This document shows positions 1 through 8,284 of a stretch of 64,000 nucleotides of DNA, piece after piece. Position 1 is the first letter of the stretch. Each line of letters opens with the position of its first letter. The translations under genes were made by a program, and so were the position numbers. The notes beneath the pieces are model-generated. The model was not told the DNA's origin, ran no database searches, and saw only the letters and a program-made list of their open reading frames with translations. Source of the DNA: Amphritea atlantica (GTDB lineage Bacteria; Pseudomonadota; Gammaproteobacteria; Pseudomonadales; Balneatricaceae); the NCBI RefSeq assembly GCF_018860855.1, contig NZ_JAHKQE010000022.1:124001-188000 (forward strand), given 5' to 3'.

Positions 1-192
1 GTATTGCGGATCGGTAGTTTTGAACTGATTCACCGTATCGTGGTGCCTTATAAGGTCGTGATCAACGAAAGTGTTGATCTGGCGAAAATCTTTGGCGCCG
101 CTGAAAGTCATAAATACGTTAACGGTATTCTTGATAAGTTGGCTGGCCGGGTACGTATGACTGAGATCAACGCTAAGAAACGCAGTCGTTAA
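1..192 (+). CDS. nusB: Transcription antitermination factor NusB, C-terminal part
   Basis: Only the last 63 codons are present; the reading frame is open to the left edge, so the gene starts outside the window. The visible residues match the conserved NusB C-terminus, including [14 protein letters not shown] and [13 protein letters not shown]. NusB binds boxA RNA together with NusE (S10) to build antitermination complexes on rRNA operons. It lies 7 bp before thiL, and nusB-thiL-pgpA is a common gammaproteobacterial order, usually preceded by riboflavin genes. The identification rests on direct motif recognition and synteny. Confidence 0.95.
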   Translation, partial: VLRIGSFELIHRIVVPYKVVINESVDLAKIFGAAESHKYVNGILDKLAGRVRMTEINAKKRSR

Positions 193-199
193 TTCGTCT

Positions 200-1177
200 A
201 TGATCAACGATGAATTCGAACTGATTCGACGCTATTTCTCTGATCTTGGCGTTGATCAGTCGGGCTCGGTGCAGCTGTCCGTCGGCGATGATTGCGCGGT
301 GGTTGTGCCACCCGCTAATCGGAATCTGGTACTTTCAATCGATACGATGGTTGAGGGTGTCCATTTTTTGGCGGGTACGAGTGGTGATAAAGTTGCTTCT
401 CGGTTGTTCGGTGCGGCACTCAGTGATCTGGCGGCGATGGGAGCCACACCGGCTTTCTTCACCCTTGCGCTGACGTTGCCTAAAACCGATGCGATCTGGC
501 TGCAGGCGTTTAGTGTTCGGTTGGCTGAATTGGCGCGTCAGTATGGCGTGCAATTGGTCGGTGGTGATACGACTCGAGGCCCATTGACGCTGAGTATTCA
601 GGTGCACGGTTGGACCTATCCGGATAAAGCGCTGTTACGCAGCGGTGCACGGCCCGGTGATCGAATCTTTGTGACGGGCACCTTGGGGGATTCAAAAGGC
701 GGACTGGAAAGTCTGTTGAAGAATGTCCACGGCCCGCAAGTGCCCTATCTGCAACACCGTTTCTATAATCCTGAACCCCGTATTGATACCGGACTGTTAA
801 TCAGTGAGTTCGCGACCGCGGCGATCGATATTTCTGATGGTCTACTCGCGGATTTGAACCACATGCTTGAGGCGAGCAACGTCGGAGCGATGATCAACCC
901 TGGTGAGTTGCCGGTGTCGGCAGAACTGCACCAGTGGGTGGGTGAAGCTCAGTCGCGGGAGTGGGCGCTGAGCGGCGGCGAAGATTTTGAGCTCTGCTTT
1001 ACGGCACCCGCACGGCTTGAACCTAAGTTGAATTGGGCGCTCCGCGAACATCGAGTCGGAGTGACCTGCATCGGGCAGATTTCAACCAAGCTCGGCATGC
1101 TGTTCTCTGAGGGAGGCCGGGTTTGGCCGGTCGAGCCTCAGGGCTATAATCATTTTACCAACAAGCATAGGGTGTAA
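200..1177 (+). CDS. thiL: Thiamine-monophosphate kinase
   Basis: This enzyme phosphorylates thiamine monophosphate with ATP to give thiamine diphosphate, the last step of cofactor synthesis in the cytoplasm. The 325-residue protein has the normal family length. Near the N-terminus it carries the acidic GDDCAVV motif (about residues 29-35) followed by SIDTMVEGVHF, which bind metal and nucleotide in the AIR-synthase-like fold. Further in are GGDTTRG and, near the C-terminus, SGGEDFELCF. It starts 7 bp after nusB and ends 3 bp before pgpA, so the three genes are probably cotranscribed. Its product cofactor is used by Dxs, which is encoded nearby on the other strand. Confidence 0.97.
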   Translation: MINDEFELIRRYFSDLGVDQSGSVQLSVGDDCAVVVPPANRNLVLSIDTMVEGVHFLAGTSGDKVASRLFGAALSDLAAMGATPAFFTLALTLPKTDAIWLQAFSVRLAELARQYGVQLVGGDTTRGPLTLSIQVHGWTYPDKALLRSGARPGDRIFVTGTLGDSKGGLESLLKNVHGPQVPYLQHRFYNPEPRIDTGLLISEFATAAIDISDGLLADLNHMLEASNVGAMINPGELPVSAELHQWVGEAQSREWALSGGEDFELCFTAPARLEPKLNWALREHRVGVTCIGQISTKLGMLFSEGGRVWPVEPQGYNHFTNKHRV

Positions 1178-1180
1178 ATC

Positions 1181-1654
1181 ATGAATCAGGCGCCACCTTC
1201 CGTTTGGCGAAATCCGATCCACTTCTTGGCCTTTGGTCTGGGGAGTGGTGCATCACCATGGGCGCCGGGAACGGCCGGTACACTGGCGGCAATTCCGCTC
1301 TATCTATTGATCCAGCCACTGGCGCTGCCGTGGTATGCCGCGGTTTTGCTGGTGACCTTTGTGGTGGGGATCTATCTATGCGGCAAAACCTCTGCGGACA
1401 TGGGTGTGCATGACCATGGCGGTATCGTTTGGGATGAGTTTGTCGGCTACTGGATCACTATGTTTGCAGCGCCTCCAGGGTGGCTATGGATTGTGATCGG
1501 TTTTGTTCTATTCCGTCTCTTTGATATCCTCAAGCCTTGGCCGATTAGTTGGGCAGATAAGCAAGTCGCGGGTGGTATGGGTATTATGCTCGATGATGTG
1601 TTGGCTGGTGTGATGGCATTGGCGGTACTCCAGTTGTTGGCTATGTTTCTCTAA
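1181..1654 (+). CDS. pgpA: Phosphatidylglycerophosphatase A
   Basis: PgpA dephosphorylates phosphatidylglycerophosphate to phosphatidylglycerol in the inner membrane. The 157-residue protein shows the family's two signatures: GASPWAPGTAGTLAAIPL near residue 23, and GGIVWDEFVGYW near residue 80, whose acidic residues form the Mg2+ site. Several hydrophobic membrane segments are evident. It follows thiL by 3 bp and is the last gene of the nusB-thiL-pgpA unit; a hairpin followed by T residues lies about 15 bp downstream. Confidence 0.96.
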   Translation: MNQAPPSVWRNPIHFLAFGLGSGASPWAPGTAGTLAAIPLYLLIQPLALPWYAAVLLVTFVVGIYLCGKTSADMGVHDHGGIVWDEFVGYWITMFAAPPGWLWIVIGFVLFRLFDILKPWPISWADKQVAGGMGIMLDDVLAGVMALAVLQLLAMFL

Positions 1655-1668
1655 GTTATCTTTCTGCT

Positions 1669-1704
1669 GATTTCGTCCTGCCTCTGGTGGGCGAAATCCC
1701 TTTT
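1669..1704 (+). terminator. Rho-independent terminator after pgpA
   Basis: GATTTCG (1669-1675) pairs with CGAAATC (1692-1698). An inner CCTGCC/GGTGGG stem containing G-T pairs closes a TCT loop, and the structure runs into CCTTTT. It lies 14 bp beyond the pgpA stop and should end the nusB-thiL-pgpA transcript. Confidence 0.7.
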
Positions 1705-1964
1705 CAGCTTGAATTCAGACACCCCTGATAATCTTTATTGCTCAGTATGAATACCTGCCTGTCGTCCGGCTGTGTTGGCATCGGCGGATAATTCACTGCT
1801 GATTACTTCGCTAGAAACAGGCTTGGTAACATAGCGTTGGAGTATTAGCGGCGGCCGTGGTTGCCCTGAGTTAAGGCTGTCTTAAACATAAGACAGGTAT
1901 TGCAGAACAACCTTATTCGCGTATAGATTGACGCTAGGGAGCCGACGTTAGCAGTGGAGCTATT
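1705..1964 (+). promoter_or_regulatory. Promoter region of the PepSY/two-component operon
   Basis: No gene is seen in this stretch. A perfect inverted repeat, CTGTCTTA-AACA-TAAGACAG, occupies 1877-1896. Directly downstream is a plausible sigma-70 promoter, TTGCAG (1900-1905), a 16-bp spacer and TATAGA (1922-1927), placing the transcript start about 30 bp before the PepSY gene. A palindrome abutting the -35 box suggests an activator or autoregulatory operator, most simply for the OmpR-type regulator encoded here; that assignment is inference. The 1705-1870 part shows nothing recognisable. Confidence 0.5.
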
Positions 1965-2297
1965 ATGAAAGCTATGATCCAAAAAATTGTATTGTTATTC
2001 TTGTTGGCATCAACGCCACTGTACAGCGCCGAGTTAGGCATTAAGATGCTTGATGTGGAGGCCTGTCGGGAGCTGGTGGAAGCGGGTGAAATTCTGTCAA
2101 TGAGTGAGTTGATGCGGTTGGTGAGCACCCTGTCCGAGGGGAAGATTATCGATACCCAATTGTTACAGCAAGGATCTGTCTATATTTATGAGATGGAGAT
2201 TGCGGCAAAGGATGGCATGGTCTCAATGCTCTATGTTGATGCGCGCAATGGTATGGTGGTCGATCCGGCTATCCTCGAGACTAAGCAGGAAGGGTGA
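1965..2297 (+). CDS. Small secreted PepSY-like protein
   Basis: A 110-residue protein with an N-terminal signal peptide (lysine near the start, a hydrophobic run of about 15 residues, cleavage probably after LYSA). The mature part resembles a single PepSY module: a helix with LVEAGEILSMSELM, then strands ending in MLYVDARNGMVVDP. PepSY proteins often sit beside OmpR-type two-component systems and are thought to act in the periplasm as binding or inhibitory modules. It ends 3 bp before the response regulator gene, so the three genes form one operon. A role in signal input to the adjacent kinase is inference from position. Confidence 0.75.
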   Translation: MKAMIQKIVLLFLLASTPLYSAELGIKMLDVEACRELVEAGEILSMSELMRLVSTLSEGKIIDTQLLQQGSVYIYEMEIAAKDGMVSMLYVDARNGMVVDPAILETKQEG

Positions 2298-2300
2298 GTT

Positions 2301-2963
2301 ATGCGTATTTTGTTAGTTGAAGATGATGCTGCGTTAGGGCCTGAATTGAAAACGTCACTGGGCAAACATGGTTATGCAGTGGATCTGGCCGTTAACGGTG
2401 TTGATGGTGAGGTCATGGGCAAAGAGGATATCTATGATCTGGTTATTCTCGATCTAGGGTTGCCGGATCGCTCTGGGCTTGAGGTATTACGTAATTGGCG
2501 CGCCGGTAAGAACAATATTCCAGTGTTGGTGTTAACGGCCCGCAGTGCATGGCAGGAGCGGGTCGATGGTTTTGATGCTGGCGCAGATGACTATCTGCCT
2601 AAGCCGTTTCATACCGAAGAATTACTGGCGCGGATGACAGCCTTGTTACGCCGGGCCAATCAGCAGATCACCTCGCAGCTGGAAGCCTCAGGGCTGACCT
2701 TAGATGAGAATACCCAGTCAGTCATACGGGATGGCGCTGAAGTGGCGCTGACCGGCACTGAGTACCGCCTACTGCGTTATATGATGCATAACCCCGGCCG
2801 AGTGTTATCGAAGCTGCAGTTGGTCGAGCATATGTATGATGATTGTGCCGAGAACGACAGTAATGTGGTTGAGGCCTATATTAAAATGCTGCGTAAGAAG
2901 ATTGGCCACGAAATGATTTCGACCAAACGGGGTCAGGGGTACGTGTTCGGAGCTGCCGGTTGA
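2301..2963 (+). CDS. OmpR/PhoP-family response regulator
   Basis: A two-domain DNA-binding response regulator of 220 residues. The receiver domain has the acidic pocket in LVEDD (residues 6-10), the phosphoacceptor Asp51 in VILDLGLPD, the switch threonine in LVLTA and Lys101 in YLPKPF. The C-terminal winged helix includes LTGTEYRLLRYMM and the terminal TKRGQGYVFG hairpin. The stop overlaps the kinase start in TTGA, indicating translational coupling. The likely binding site is the palindrome at 1877-1896 upstream of the operon, but this is not demonstrated by the sequence alone. It resembles the PhoP/QseB group rather than a regulator of known target. Confidence 0.95.
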   Translation: MRILLVEDDAALGPELKTSLGKHGYAVDLAVNGVDGEVMGKEDIYDLVILDLGLPDRSGLEVLRNWRAGKNNIPVLVLTARSAWQERVDGFDAGADDYLPKPFHTEELLARMTALLRRANQQITSQLEASGLTLDENTQSVIRDGAEVALTGTEYRLLRYMMHNPGRVLSKLQLVEHMYDDCAENDSNVVEAYIKMLRKKIGHEMISTKRGQGYVFGAAG

Positions 2964-4306
2964 AGTCGATTCAGTCTCGTCTCAATATCAACTTTATTGC
3001 GGTAACGCTGATTCTGTTTACCCTGTTTTGGGTCGGGCAAAGTTGGTTTTTGCGGCAGATGGCCTACGATTTTGTTGCTAACCGTCTGTCCAGCGACGCC
3101 TATACGGTGCTGCGTGCAGTCGAGATGGATGTCGGTGATGGTTGGCGTATTAATGCCGATAACACCTCATCGGTGTATCAACAACCGATGTCAGGGCATT
3201 ACTTTCAAGTGTCGGTAGGCGGTGAGTGGTTTTTCTCCCGCTCATTGTGGGATGGCCAGATCCCCACCAAAGCAGGGCTCGATATTGGTCAGGAAAATAT
3301 TAGCCTGATTCAGCAGAATGATAAACCCACTCTGGTATACGCCAAAACCTTTATGAAACAGGGCCGTGAGATACAGGTGGTACTCGCGGAAGATATCAGT
3401 CGTATTGAGGAATCACTGTCTCAACTGGGCTGGTTGCTGGCGGGACTCGGTATCGTTGGATTAATTATACTGCTGGCGCTGCAGATCTTTATTATTCGCC
3501 GCGGGTTAGCATCGCTGACCGAGGTTAAAGAGGATGTTCTGCGCCTGAAAACCGGTGATATTCGGCAATTGTCATCCTGCAATACTACTGAAATTGAACC
3601 GCTGGTCACCGAGATTAATTATCTGGTACAGAATATGGAGCTGCGCCTGCAGCGTTCTCGCAATGCCGTGGGTAATCTGGCCCATGCGGCGAAAACGCCT
3701 CTGACCGTCATCGATCGTCATATTGATACGCTATTGGAGCAAGGCGTGGATGAAGGGTTGAGCATTAAAGAACAGTCTCAGCGTCTGCGGGAGATGATTG
3801 AGCGTGAACTGACTCGGGCGCGTATTGCTGGGGCCGCTTTACCGGGGCAGCGAATCTATATCGGTGAGGAGCTGGAAAAATTGACCCGTACGCTCAAAGC
3901 GATCTATCGAGAAAAGGCGTTGGTGTTTGAGCTCGATATCAGTGCCAAAAGCTACTTTCCCGGCGAGCGGGATGATTTGGTCGAATTGATGGGTAATCTA
4001 TTGGATAACGCCAGTAAATGGGCGACCAGTCAGATTCGTATCAAAGCCCATATGGATGATCATTGTCTTGAGCTGATTGTTGAAGATGATGGCCCAGGTA
4101 TCGCTGCAGATAAGCGAGAACAGCTAATGAATCGAGGGGAACGTCTTGATGAGTCGACCAGTGGTCATGGACTGGGTATGAGCATTATCAGCGAGATTGT
4201 ACGTCAGTATCAGGGCCGGTTTACGCTCGGCTCTTCCGCACAATTGGGTGGGCTTGAGGTGCAGGTAATGTTACCGCGACAGGTGAATCTTCAGCTGCAA
4301 GCGTAA
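2960..4306 (+). CDS. Sensor histidine kinase paired with the upstream regulator
   Basis: A 448-residue membrane kinase that starts at TTG, overlapping the regulator stop by four bases. It has a transmembrane segment at about residues 12-30, a periplasmic sensor of about 120 residues, a second membrane segment near 158-178 and a HAMP-like linker. The phosphoacceptor His242 is in NLAHAAKTPLTVI, the PhoQ-like variant of the H box. N, G1 and G2 boxes are present as MGNLLDNASKW, VEDDGPGI and GHGLGMSII. It should phosphorylate the cotranscribed OmpR-type regulator. The stimulus is unknown; the PepSY gene in the operon suggests a periplasmic cue. Confidence 0.94.
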   Translation: MKSIQSRLNINFIAVTLILFTLFWVGQSWFLRQMAYDFVANRLSSDAYTVLRAVEMDVGDGWRINADNTSSVYQQPMSGHYFQVSVGGEWFFSRSLWDGQIPTKAGLDIGQENISLIQQNDKPTLVYAKTFMKQGREIQVVLAEDISRIEESLSQLGWLLAGLGIVGLIILLALQIFIIRRGLASLTEVKEDVLRLKTGDIRQLSSCNTTEIEPLVTEINYLVQNMELRLQRSRNAVGNLAHAAKTPLTVIDRHIDTLLEQGVDEGLSIKEQSQRLREMIERELTRARIAGAALPGQRIYIGEELEKLTRTLKAIYREKALVFELDISAKSYFPGERDDLVELMGNLLDNASKWATSQIRIKAHMDDHCLELIVEDDGPGIAADKREQLMNRGERLDESTSGHGLGMSIISEIVRQYQGRFTLGSSAQLGGLEVQVMLPRQVNLQLQA

Positions 4307-4416
4307 AATTAACCCGCTACACCTTTAATAATCTGTGATTGCCCCCATTACAGGGGTATGTCCCACGCCGTATCACTGCTAAAATAGCCGCCTTATTTTT
4401 TCGAAGGAATACCTTA

Positions 4417-5049
4417 GTGTCAGTCAAGTATGTCGCATCGTCTAAGCTGCCGACCCCTTGGGGGGTTTTTACAATGGTTGGGTTTGAAGACCTAGCTTCG
4501 GGGAAAGAGCATGTGGCACTGACCTTTGGTGACCTAAGTACCGGTGAGCCGGTATTGGCGCGTATCCACTCCGAGTGTTTGACCGGGGATGCACTGTTTT
4601 CATTGCGTTGTGATTGTGGTTTTCAGCTGCAAGAAGCGATGAAGCGGATCACTGAAGAAGGCTGTGGCGTATTGCTCTATCTGCGTCAAGAAGGCCGCGG
4701 TATTGGGCTGCTCAACAAGATTAAAGCGTATCACCTACAAGATGGCGGGGCCGATACAGTTGAAGCTAATGAGCGGCTCGGCTTTGCGGCCGATATGCGC
4801 GATTACAGTATGTGTGAAAAGATGTTGGCCCACCTAGGTGTAGACAGCGTTAAGCTGATGACCAACAACCCGCGCAAGGTGAAGGCATTAGAAGAGTATG
4901 GTCTAAAAGTTGCCAAGCGAGTGCCGTTGCAGGTAGGTAAAAATCGCCATAATGAGCATTACTTAGCGACCAAGATGGGTAAGCTCGGTCATCTGATGAG
5001 TGAATATCACTTTCAGGATGACGGTTCTGTCAAAGAATCAAAAGAATAA
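4417..5049 (+). CDS. ribA: GTP cyclohydrolase II
   Basis: RibA opens GTP to 2,5-diamino-6-ribosylamino-pyrimidinone phosphate, the first committed step of riboflavin synthesis. The GTG start at 4417 is chosen because AAGGAA (4404-4409) sits seven bases upstream and the resulting 210-residue protein begins [15 protein letters not shown] as in homologues; an upstream in-frame TTG at 4339 would add a non-conserved extension. Zinc ligands Cys54, Cys65 and Cys67 lie in [18 protein letters not shown], followed by [10 protein letters not shown], which holds catalytic arginine residues. It is monofunctional, with no DHBP-synthase domain. The gene converges on dxs across a shared hairpin. Confidence 0.96.
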   Translation: MSVKYVASSKLPTPWGVFTMVGFEDLASGKEHVALTFGDLSTGEPVLARIHSECLTGDALFSLRCDCGFQLQEAMKRITEEGCGVLLYLRQEGRGIGLLNKIKAYHLQDGGADTVEANERLGFAADMRDYSMCEKMLAHLGVDSVKLMTNNPRKVKALEEYGLKVAKRVPLQVGKNRHNEHYLATKMGKLGHLMSEYHFQDDGSVKESKE

Positions 5050-5052
5050 AAG

Positions 5053-5080
5053 AAACCGGCTATTGAAGCCGGTTTTTTTA
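5053..5080. terminator. Bidirectional terminator between ribA and dxs
   Basis: The stem AAACCGGCT/AGCCGGTTT with loop ATTGA is followed by a run of T residues on the plus strand. It is preceded by an A-rich stretch that would serve as the T-rich tail on the minus strand. It lies 3 bp after ribA and about 50 bp beyond the dxs stop. Confidence 0.85.
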
Positions 5081-5128
5081 TGCGCCAACGGTTTGATTGA
5101 CGAGTTGAGTCACGAGTCTTATCAGCGA

Positions 5129-6928
5129 CTAAGACCGCGGCAGCGCTAGATATGGCTTGATGGCCGTCACGATACCTTGGCTGTCGAGGCCGCATTCGGC
5201 CAGTTGTTCAGCGCGAGTAGCATGTTCGATCCAACGATCGGGGATGCCAAGACTGAGTAACTTGTTGTTGTATTGCTGCGCATGTAGATACTCACCGACC
5301 GCCGCTCCGGCACCTCCTGCTACAATATGATCTTCAAGCGTAATCAGCAGTGGATGGGTTAATACCAGTGCATCGATCAGAGCTTGATCAAGGGGCTTAA
5401 CAAAGCGCATATCCACCAATGAGAGGTTTAATTGCTCAGCGGCTACTTGGGCTTCCTTCAGCAACGGGCCGAAGTTTAAGATCGCGCCCTGTTCGCCTTG
5501 ACGTAACAGTTGGGCTTTACCTAACGGCACGCTGATCGGCGTCGTCACGGCGAGGCCAGGGCCTTTGCCGCGAGGATAGCGAACCGCTGCAGGGCCAGCA
5601 TGCTCATAGCCGGTTTGTAATAGATTACACAGCTCTTGTTCATTCGCCGGGGTCATGATGACCATGCCGGGAATGCAGCGCAGGTAGCTAATATCAAAGC
5701 AGCCCGCATGGGTTGCGCCATCTTCACCGACTAATCCGGCGCGGTCGATAGCAAATAAAACATCCAGATGTTGGATTGCAACATCGTGAATCAGTTGGTC
5801 GTAACCGCGTTGTAAAAAGGTGGAATAGATCGCCACAATGGGCTTCATCTTGCGATAAGCCATGCCAGCGGCCAGTGTTACTGCATGTTGCTCAGCGATG
5901 GCGACATCAAAGAAGCGGTCGCTGAAACGCTGCGAAAATTCAATGAGATCCGAGCCTTCACTCATCGCCGGCGTAATCGCTACGGCACGGCTATCCTGTT
6001 CAGCTAGATCACAGATCCAGCGGCCAAAGATATTAGCGTAATTGGTTTTCTTCGCTTTTGGGCTAGGTGTGACTGCCCCCGTTTGGGGGAGCGGCTCTAT
6101 TTTGGTGATGGCATGATAGCCAACCGGATCTTTTTCGGCGGGCGCAAAGCCTTTGCCTTTAATGGTGGTGATGTGCAGAAACTGTGGCCCAGGGGTGTTT
6201 AGCGAGCGTTGCAGGGCGGGTAGCAGTTGGTTGAAATCATGGCCATCTACTGGGCCGTTATAATGGAAATTTAACGCTTCAAAAAGGGATGCTGAGGTAG
6301 CGGCCATATTATCTTTTAGATTTTTCGCCAGATAAGTTGCCAGTCCGCCTTCATTGCGCGAGATCGACATGTCGTTGTCATTCAGAATCACCAGCAGGTC
6401 GGCATGGGTATGGGCAGCATGATTGAGCGCCTCAAAGGCCATCCCCGCGGTCATGGCGCCATCACCGATAACGGCAACGGTTTTATGGGGCAAACCCTGC
6501 AGGCGATCCGCTAATGCCATCCCCAGTGCGGCGCTGATGGAGGTGCTTGAGTGTCCAGTGCCAAAGCTATCGTAGGGGCTTTCATTGATGCGAGGAAAAG
6601 GTGCTAAGCCACCTTTCTGACGGATAGTTAACAGTGCTTCTCGGCGACCGGTAAGGATTTTATGGGGATAGCTTTGGTGACCGACATCCCAGATGAGGTG
6701 GTCGTTGGGTGTATTGAGCAGGTAGTGTAGGGCAATCGTCAGTTCGATGACGCCTAGTCCGGCACCAAAATGCCCTCCCGTCTGGCCAACCGCAAAGAGC
6801 AAAAAGGCGCGCAGCTGTTCGGCGACCTCGGGCAGTTGATCCGCCGTGAGGCACCGTAAATCTGCAGGTGAATTAAGGCTGTCGAGCAGCGGGGTGTCCG
6901 GTCGGCTCTCCGGTAGGGCATAAAACAT
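5129..6928 (-). CDS. dxs: 1-deoxy-D-xylulose-5-phosphate synthase
   Basis: Dxs condenses pyruvate and glyceraldehyde 3-phosphate to DXP, opening the MEP isoprenoid pathway with thiamine diphosphate as cofactor. The protein has WDVGHQSYPHKILTGRR near residue 80, the thiamine-diphosphate motif GDGAMTAGMAFEALNHA at 155-171, and in the transketolase C-terminal half IAEQHAVTLAAGMA and DRAGLVGEDGATHAG. The ATG at 6928 gives 599 residues; an in-frame TTG at 6937 overlapping the ispA stop in TTGA is an alternative start. It is the last gene of xseB-ispA-dxs, a conserved gammaproteobacterial operon. Confidence 0.97.
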   Translation of the reverse strand: MFYALPESRPDTPLLDSLNSPADLRCLTADQLPEVAEQLRAFLLFAVGQTGGHFGAGLGVIELTIALHYLLNTPNDHLIWDVGHQSYPHKILTGRREALLTIRQKGGLAPFPRINESPYDSFGTGHSSTSISAALGMALADRLQGLPHKTVAVIGDGAMTAGMAFEALNHAAHTHADLLVILNDNDMSISRNEGGLATYLAKNLKDNMAATSASLFEALNFHYNGPVDGHDFNQLLPALQRSLNTPGPQFLHITTIKGKGFAPAEKDPVGYHAITKIEPLPQTGAVTPSPKAKKTNYANIFGRWICDLAEQDSRAVAITPAMSEGSDLIEFSQRFSDRFFDVAIAEQHAVTLAAGMAYRKMKPIVAIYSTFLQRGYDQLIHDVAIQHLDVLFAIDRAGLVGEDGATHAGCFDISYLRCIPGMVIMTPANEQELCNLLQTGYEHAGPAAVRYPRGKGPGLAVTTPISVPLGKAQLLRQGEQGAILNFGPLLKEAQVAAEQLNLSLVDMRFVKPLDQALIDALVLTHPLLITLEDHIVAGGAGAAVGEYLHAQQYNNKLLSLGIPDRWIEHATRAEQLAECGLDSQGIVTAIKPYLALPRS

Positions 6929-6933
6929 AGTGA

Positions 6934-7815
6934 TCAATACTGGCGCTCAACAATGTAGTCGGCGAGCCAGTGAAGCGGCGCAGCGGCATCTTTAAAGCAG
7001 TCGATACTGGCGTGGGCCTGTTCGTTGAGGTGAGTTAGTTTCTGCTTGGCACCGGCCATACCCAAGAGAGCGGGGTAGGTGGACTTCTCATGCAGCAGAT
7101 CCGAGCCCTGGGGTTTACCCAGTGTTTCGGTATTGCTTTCTATATCGAGAATGTCATCTTTCACCTGAAACGCCAGTCCGATCGCGCGGGAATAGCTATT
7201 CAGCGCTTGCAGGTCAGTGGGGGTGGCATGGGTGCTGGATAACGCGCCCATTTCGATGCTGGCATTGATTAGCGCGCCGGTTTTGTGGCGATGCATCAGT
7301 TCGAGCTGGGCAAGACTGATCTGCTTGCCTTCATTATCGAGATCGATCGACTGACCGCCCACCATGCCTTGATAGCCACTGTCGCGGGCGAGTATTTGCA
7401 GCATGCGCAGGCTGATTTCTGCTGGGAGTGTGTTGTTAGTGGCTAATAACTCGAATGCCAGTGCCTGCAAACCGTCTCCGGCAAGAATCGCGGTGGCTTC
7501 ATCGAAGGCGATATGGCAGGTAGGTTTGCCGCGGCGTAGCTCATCGTCATCCATCGCCGGTAGATCATCGTGCACCAGTGAATAGCTGTGGATACATTCG
7601 ATGGCGCAGGCGGCTGCGTCGGCCTGTGCTAACGAGCCATCAAGTAGTTGATTGGCCATATAGACCAGCACGGGACGTACCCGCTTACCACCATTAAACA
7701 GTGAGTATTGCATCGCCTGACGCACTTTTTCAGCATCACTTGAGTGGTTTAAAACCGTTTTCAGGTGTTGCTCTACCCGATGCTGGTACTGCTGCAACAA
7801 AGGCTTAGCATCCAT
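6934..7815 (-). CDS. ispA: Farnesyl diphosphate synthase
   Basis: IspA adds isopentenyl diphosphate twice to make C15 farnesyl diphosphate, the precursor of quinone side chains and undecaprenyl carriers. The 293-residue protein contains the first aspartate-rich motif within LVHDDLPAMDDDELRRG (Asp83, Asp84 and Asp89), the second in FQVKDDILDIE near residue 220, and NGGKRVRPVL for diphosphate binding. It sits 4 bp after xseB, and its stop overlaps or abuts the start of dxs, so supply of C5 units and chain elongation are expressed together. Confidence 0.96.
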   Translation of the reverse strand: MDAKPLLQQYQHRVEQHLKTVLNHSSDAEKVRQAMQYSLFNGGKRVRPVLVYMANQLLDGSLAQADAAACAIECIHSYSLVHDDLPAMDDDELRRGKPTCHIAFDEATAILAGDGLQALAFELLATNNTLPAEISLRMLQILARDSGYQGMVGGQSIDLDNEGKQISLAQLELMHRHKTGALINASIEMGALSSTHATPTDLQALNSYSRAIGLAFQVKDDILDIESNTETLGKPQGSDLLHEKSTYPALLGMAGAKQKLTHLNEQAHASIDCFKDAAAPLHWLADYIVERQY

Positions 7816-7819
7816 TGGC

Positions 7820-8059
7820 TTATTCCTCGGGCAGGATAAAGGGCGCTTCTTTTAACTCCCCATTCTGCTGAATCAGCATCTGCACTTTCTGTTCGGCATC
7901 GGCGAGAATCGTTTGACAGTCGCGAGTAAGGCGCACGCCCTGTTCAAAGGTTTGCAGCGATTGCTCTAGCGATAGTTCGCCCTGCTCTAGCTGGTTAACC
8001 ATGGATTCTAATTCTGCCAGCGATGTTTCAAAATCAGGTGTTTTTTTCTTTGCGCACAT
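7820..8059 (-). CDS. xseB: Exodeoxyribonuclease VII small subunit
   Basis: XseB partners with XseA (not in this window) to degrade single-stranded DNA. Starting at the ATG at 8059 gives 79 residues beginning [20 protein letters not shown], which matches the family. An upstream in-frame start at 8128 would add 23 residues without conservation and was not used. The conserved [18 protein letters not shown] segment is present. It is the first gene of the xseB-ispA-dxs operon and is divergent from pomA. Confidence 0.93.
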   Translation of the reverse strand: MCAKKKTPDFETSLAELESMVNQLEQGELSLEQSLQTFEQGVRLTRDCQTILADAEQKVQMLIQQNGELKEAPFILPEE

Positions 8060-8172
8060 AGAGCATACCGTCGGGGATTGGAGCCGTTTTAAAGGCGACA
8101 AGTTACCGGACAGGCCGGTCAGGGTCAATGAAGCGAATAAATTGTACTCTAAACAGAGTGATATAGGGGAAC

Positions 8173-8227
8173 CCGGTTAAAATTTTGCTATTATCCGGTT
8201 AAAGTTTTACCGCTATGCGGGCGATAA
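8173..8227 (+). promoter_or_regulatory. Sigma-28 (FliA)-like promoter of pomAB
   Basis: TAAAGTTT starts at 8200 and GGCGATAA ends at 8227, with 16 bp between the TAAA and GGCGATAA cores. The FliA consensus is TAAAGTTT-N11-GCCGATAA, so both boxes match well apart from one base and one extra spacer base. The -35 part is the second copy of a 22-bp tandem repeat: CCGGTTAAA-A/G-TTTT occurs at 8173 and 8195. Expression of the stator genes as late flagellar genes would fit. Confidence 0.7.
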
Positions 8228-8284
8228 CGTGAGACTGGTCAGGCCCTCTCGGCTCTGATGTGTATGTACACGAAGGGGATTTGT

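Noticed and set aside
4307-4416. FMN riboswitch upstream of ribA
   Set aside because: The gap is too short and lacks the conserved RFN helices.
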